Notes under the pieces: model-generated
Told to the model about the DNA's origin: nothing
Databases searched by the model: none
The model's input: only the letters and a program-made list of their open reading frames with translations
Program-made: the position numbers and the translations under genes
Source of the DNA: Nanobdellota archaeon
GTDB taxonomy: Archaea > Nanobdellota > Nanobdellia > Pacearchaeales > UBA12030
Direction of reading: 5' to 3'
Assembly (NCBI GenBank): GCA_018829485.1
Contig: JAHJTU010000076.1
Span: 1 to 7,159 of the forward strand
Length of the DNA stretch: 7,159 bases
Shown: piece by piece, positions 4,616 through 7,159 of the stretch
How the letters are laid out: every line of letters starts with the position of its first letter
Numbering within the stretch: the stretch's first letter is position 1

Positions 4616-6967
4616 TTAATGATCTAATTTCAAACTAATTACTTTGCTTGAGCCATTCTGCATGCTTATTCCATAAAGCTTATCAGCAGCACCAATCATT
4701 GCATCATTATGTGTTATGCTAATATACTGGGCTTTCCTAACATATTCTCTAAGAAGTACTGCAAGCCTTTCACTATTCCTCTTATCTAAGTCAGCATCAA
4801 CTTCATCAAGCAAATAAAAATGATGCGGTTTAAATTCCTGTATTGCAAAAATAAATGCTAATGCTGTCATTGTCTTTTCTCCACCACTTAAACTTCTTTT
4901 ATCAAGATATTTACCTTTTGCAATTTTAATCTTAATATCAATACCTTCACCTTCTTCAAATGGATTTTCCTTATTTTCTAATTCAAGAAATGCAATTCCT
5001 TTAATTGCAAGTTTTTTAAAAATCCTCATAAAGTTTTCATTTATCTTATTAAAAGTATCCATAAATGCTTTTTTCTTTTTCTTGTCAATTTCAGCAACAA
5101 TCTTTAAAATTTCCGCTTTTTCTTCTACAAGTTTATCAGCTTTTCCAACAATAGAATCATATTCTTTTTTTGCTTCATCATAAATTTCCAAAGCTTTCAA
5201 ATTAATGCTTCCAAGCACTTCAAGTTTTTGCTGCTTGCTTGTAATTTCTTCTTTAAGTATCTCCTCTCTTTTCTTAATTGTTTTAGCATTCTCAAGAACT
5301 TTTTCATAAGGTTGCAATTCTTGTTTCAAATTTTTCATATCCTCATCAAATCTTGCATTTTCAATTTCCAAATGCCTTAATACAGAATCAATCTGCCACC
5401 GTATCTCCTCTCTTTTCTTAATCTCTTCTTCTTTAGCTCTGTATTTCTTTTCTAATCCACTTCTTTGGTCAAAAAAGCCCTTGAATTTTTTCTCAAAACC
5501 TTTTGCAACCTCTTCAGTATCTCTTTCTTCTGATGCAGTATCATATAATTTTTTATCAATTTCTTTTACTAATTCATGCAATCTTTTATTATCCTCTTTA
5601 CCCCTTTTAATAACAAGTTTCATTCTTCCAATTTCATTTTCAAGAACTCCCCTTCCAATCTCAAGATTTTGAACAGTAACAAATTTTTGAGGTGAAGCTA
5701 AAGTATCTCTGTTTTCTTTAATTTTCAAAACTAATTCTTTAATAATCAAACAAACATTTTCAACACTTTCCAAGAAATTAATTAATTCTTGCTTCTCAAC
5801 CTTTCTTTCTCTTAATCCCCTGATTTTTTCAATAACACCCTCTATATTTCCAATAAGTTTTCTTTCATCATGCATAATCTCTTTTCCAATTTCTTTAGAA
5901 TCTATGTTTTTTGGTTTTTCTTTTAATTCTTGTTTCTTTTCAATTAAAGATTTCTCATTTTGCTCTAAATCATAAATTAATTGCTTTTCTTTTTCAAGAT
6001 TACTTTTAATTTGATCAACTAAATTAGATTTTCTAGCTTCCAAAGATGCAATATTACTTTTTATTTCCACAAGTCCTAATCTTAAATCTGTCTGCTCTTT
6101 TCCTGTTGCTTCTTCTATTCTCTTTGTAACATTTTCCATCTCATTAAAAAAAGAATTAGCTTCTTTCTGCATTCCAATAATTTCATTCTTTATACTATCT
6201 AATTTTTTCCTCTCAGTTTCAATCTTTTTCAAGAAAGTACTTGCTTCTTTTTCTCTATTGGAAATTTGCTTAATAATTAAAGCTGCTTTAAAAATTTCAA
6301 CATCTTCTTTTAATTTTTTGTATGTTAATGCCTGTTTTCTGTCTTTTTCCAAATCAACAAGATACTTTCCTCTTTCATTTAAAATAGTGCTGATTTCTTT
6401 TAATCTGTCTTGTGTTTTTTCCAATTCCCTTAAACTTTTCTTTTTCCTTTCTTCATAAACACTTATTCCTGCAATATTCTCAATAAGAAATCTTTTATCT
6501 TCATTTCTCATTTCAACAAATCTGCTTATTGCATGCTGCAAAACAATATTAAAACCATGATGAGAAATCCCTGCCTTGTTCAAGAGTTCTAATACTTCTT
6601 GCCTTGTTTTTGTTTCATTATTAATCTTGTAAATACTTATCCCATTTCTTCTGACTATTCTTGTAACTTTTATTTCTTTATTATCTAAAGGAAAGATTTT
6701 TTCAGAATTATCCAAGCATAAATCAACAACAGCCTCACTTGAAGGCTTGCCTGTTTCTCCACCATTATAAATTAAACTTGAGGATTTATCAGCTCTAAGT
6801 CCTTTGCTTCCAATTTTACCTAAAACAAAAAGAATACCATCAGAAATATTGCTCTTACCACTTCCATTTGGCCCAACAATGCAACTAAATCCTTTATCTA
6901 ACTCAATCTTGGTTTCTCTTGCAAAGCTCTTAAATCCTTTAAATGTCAGGCTCTTTATGTATGTCAT
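4616..6967 (-). CDS. smc: Short SMC-family chromosome segregation ATPase lacking a recognisable hinge
   Basis: SMC ATPases hold and compact DNA using two ABC-type half-heads joined through antiparallel coiled-coil arms. The N-terminal head (1-165) has Walker A GPNGSGKS (32-39), an arginine-finger region GLRADKSSSLIYNG and a Q-loop at Q144. The C-terminal head (about 585-783) has INLKALEIYDEAK, the ABC signature LSGGEKT (693-699), Walker B FYLLDEVD (717-724), the D-loop and the H-loop His753. These full motifs argue for an active ATPase. Between them are coiled-coil arms of only about 190 and 145-195 residues. The middle (about 355-440) is mostly helical, with no typical SMC hinge and no Rad50 C-x-x-C hook. 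At 783 residues it is far below the usual 1,100-1,200. The frame is intact, so this is not a visible frameshift. The ATG at 6967 begins the family-typical MTYIKSLTFKGFKSF. No kleisin partner gene is in the window. Confidence 0.9.
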   Translation of the reverse strand: MTYIKSLTFKGFKSFARETKIELDKGFSCIVGPNGSGKSNISDGILFVLGKIGSKGLRADKSSSLIYNGGETGKPSSEAVVDLCLDNSEKIFPLDNKEIKVTRIVRRNGISIYKINNETKTRQEVLELLNKAGISHHGFNIVLQHAISRFVEMRNEDKRFLIENIAGISVYEERKKKSLRELEKTQDRLKEISTILNERGKYLVDLEKDRKQALTYKKLKEDVEIFKAALIIKQISNREKEASTFLKKIETERKKLDSIKNEIIGMQKEANSFFNEMENVTKRIEEATGKEQTDLRLGLVEIKSNIASLEARKSNLVDQIKSNLEKEKQLIYDLEQNEKSLIEKKQELKEKPKNIDSKEIGKEIMHDERKLIGNIEGVIEKIRGLRERKVEKQELINFLESVENVCLIIKELVLKIKENRDTLASPQKFVTVQNLEIGRGVLENEIGRMKLVIKRGKEDNKRLHELVKEIDKKLYDTASEERDTEEVAKGFEKKFKGFFDQRSGLEKKYRAKEEEIKKREEIRWQIDSVLRHLEIENARFDEDMKNLKQELQPYEKVLENAKTIKKREEILKEEITSKQQKLEVLGSINLKALEIYDEAKKEYDSIVGKADKLVEEKAEILKIVAEIDKKKKKAFMDTFNKINENFMRIFKKLAIKGIAFLELENKENPFEEGEGIDIKIKIAKGKYLDKRSLSGGEKTMTALAFIFAIQEFKPHHFYLLDEVDADLDKRNSERLAVLLREYVRKAQYISITHNDAMIGAADKLYGISMQNGSSKVISLKLDH
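5257..5278 (-). repeat. 22-bp exact direct repeat in SMC arm, copy 1
   Basis: Identical over 22 bases to 5401-5422, 144 bases (48 codons) apart and in the same reading frame. It encodes IKKREEI at residues 564-570 of the C-terminal arm. It may reflect an internal duplication of the coiled coil or chance reuse of Lys/Glu codons. Confidence 0.9.
5401..5422 (-). repeat. 22-bp exact direct repeat in SMC arm, copy 2
   Basis: Partner of the repeat at 5257-5278, encoding IKKREEI at residues 516-522. The sequence between copies is not itself repeated in any obvious way. Confidence 0.9.
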
Positions 6968-6983
6968 TCTCTTTTTTTGGTAG

Positions 6984-7011
6984 TATTTTATAGAACTTAA
7001 ATTTTATAAAG
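6984..7011 (-). promoter_or_regulatory. Candidate TATA boxes of the SMC gene
   Basis: Reading toward the SMC start, CTTTATAAAA lies at 7011-7002 and CTATAAAATA at 6993-6984. The first would give a leader of about 15-20 bases; the second would place initiation at or next to the ATG at 6967, a leaderless mRNA. There is no clear Shine-Dalgarno, only AGAGA directly before the ATG. The surrounding sequence is very AT-rich, so either box alone is weak evidence. Confidence 0.45.
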
Positions 7012-7159
7012 TTTTATACTTACTAAAGTCCATCCATTAAACATAACCTTTTTATTTCAATATTATCAAATCCCATTTAGGATAATAATCTTTTAGTTTG
7101 TTTATTTCTAACCCAAATCCTTTTAGCTTCTGGTAAAAATAATTTTGAAGTAACTAATT
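7012..7159. other. Window edge upstream of SMC, no firm gene
   Basis: No complete gene is visible. On the - strand one frame is open from the edge to a TAA at 7079-7077 and would end LPEAKRIWVRNKQTKRLLS, which could be the last 26 residues of a co-directional gene. A second - strand frame (7153-7052) also looks protein-like but is closed upstream by a TAG at 7156-7154. Neither can be called from this little sequence. Confidence 0.3.

Noticed and set aside
5648..5905. Rad50/SbcC identity for the SMC-like ATPase
   Set aside because: There is no C-x-x-C zinc hook (only Cys406 in the middle), and the head motifs (KGFKSFARET, LSGGEKT, DEVDADLD, INLKALEIYDEAK) are SMC-type. No Mre11 gene is adjacent.
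5481..6458. Small + strand frames inside the SMC gene
   Set aside because: They mirror Lys/Glu coiled-coil codons as Phe/Leu/Ser-rich peptides and lie inside an intact SMC frame.

Overview
The window is AT-rich and reads as archaeal. Arg codons are almost all AGA/AGG. TATA-box promoters sit so close to start codons that transcripts would be leaderless or nearly so, surface proteins are built from tandem Ig-like (NEW3/CARDB-type) modules with a C-terminal membrane anchor, and the SMC head motifs look archaeal. A DPANN-type lineage such as Woesearchaeota or Pacearchaeota would fit; that assignment is inference from style, not from a marker gene.

Layout. (1) 1-1082, + strand: 3' part of a gene for a cysteine-free, Ig-repeat, membrane-anchored surface protein. 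Its codon choice suggests very high expression, as for an S-layer-like protein. It is followed by a textbook hairpin plus T-tract terminator. (2) About 1220-3576, + strand: a strong TATA box and then a 773-residue exported protein with five Ig-like domains, four of them carrying a regular Cys pair. A duplicated Gln/Glu/Thr-rich stalk, a C-terminal membrane helix and a short inner tail follow. (3) 3601-4479, + strand, 24 bases downstream: an orotate-phosphoribosyltransferase-like protein with an altered PRPP loop and an unexplained C-terminal extension. (4) 4480-4615: a convergent intergenic region holding a long G.U-rich hairpin that is fully paired only as + strand RNA. (5) 4616-6967, - strand: an SMC ATPase with complete head motifs but only 783 residues, with short arms and no recognisable hinge. 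(6) 6968-7159: its promoter region and the edge of the window, with no gene I can call firmly.

The two surface proteins probably belong to the same cell-envelope layer. The PRTase may be co-transcribed with the second surface gene because of the short gap, but no functional link is visible. The SMC gene is a separate convergent unit for chromosome organisation. The most unusual item is the compact, apparently hingeless SMC. Next are the disulfide-ladder surface protein with its duplicated stalk and the strand-polarised intergenic RNA hairpin.
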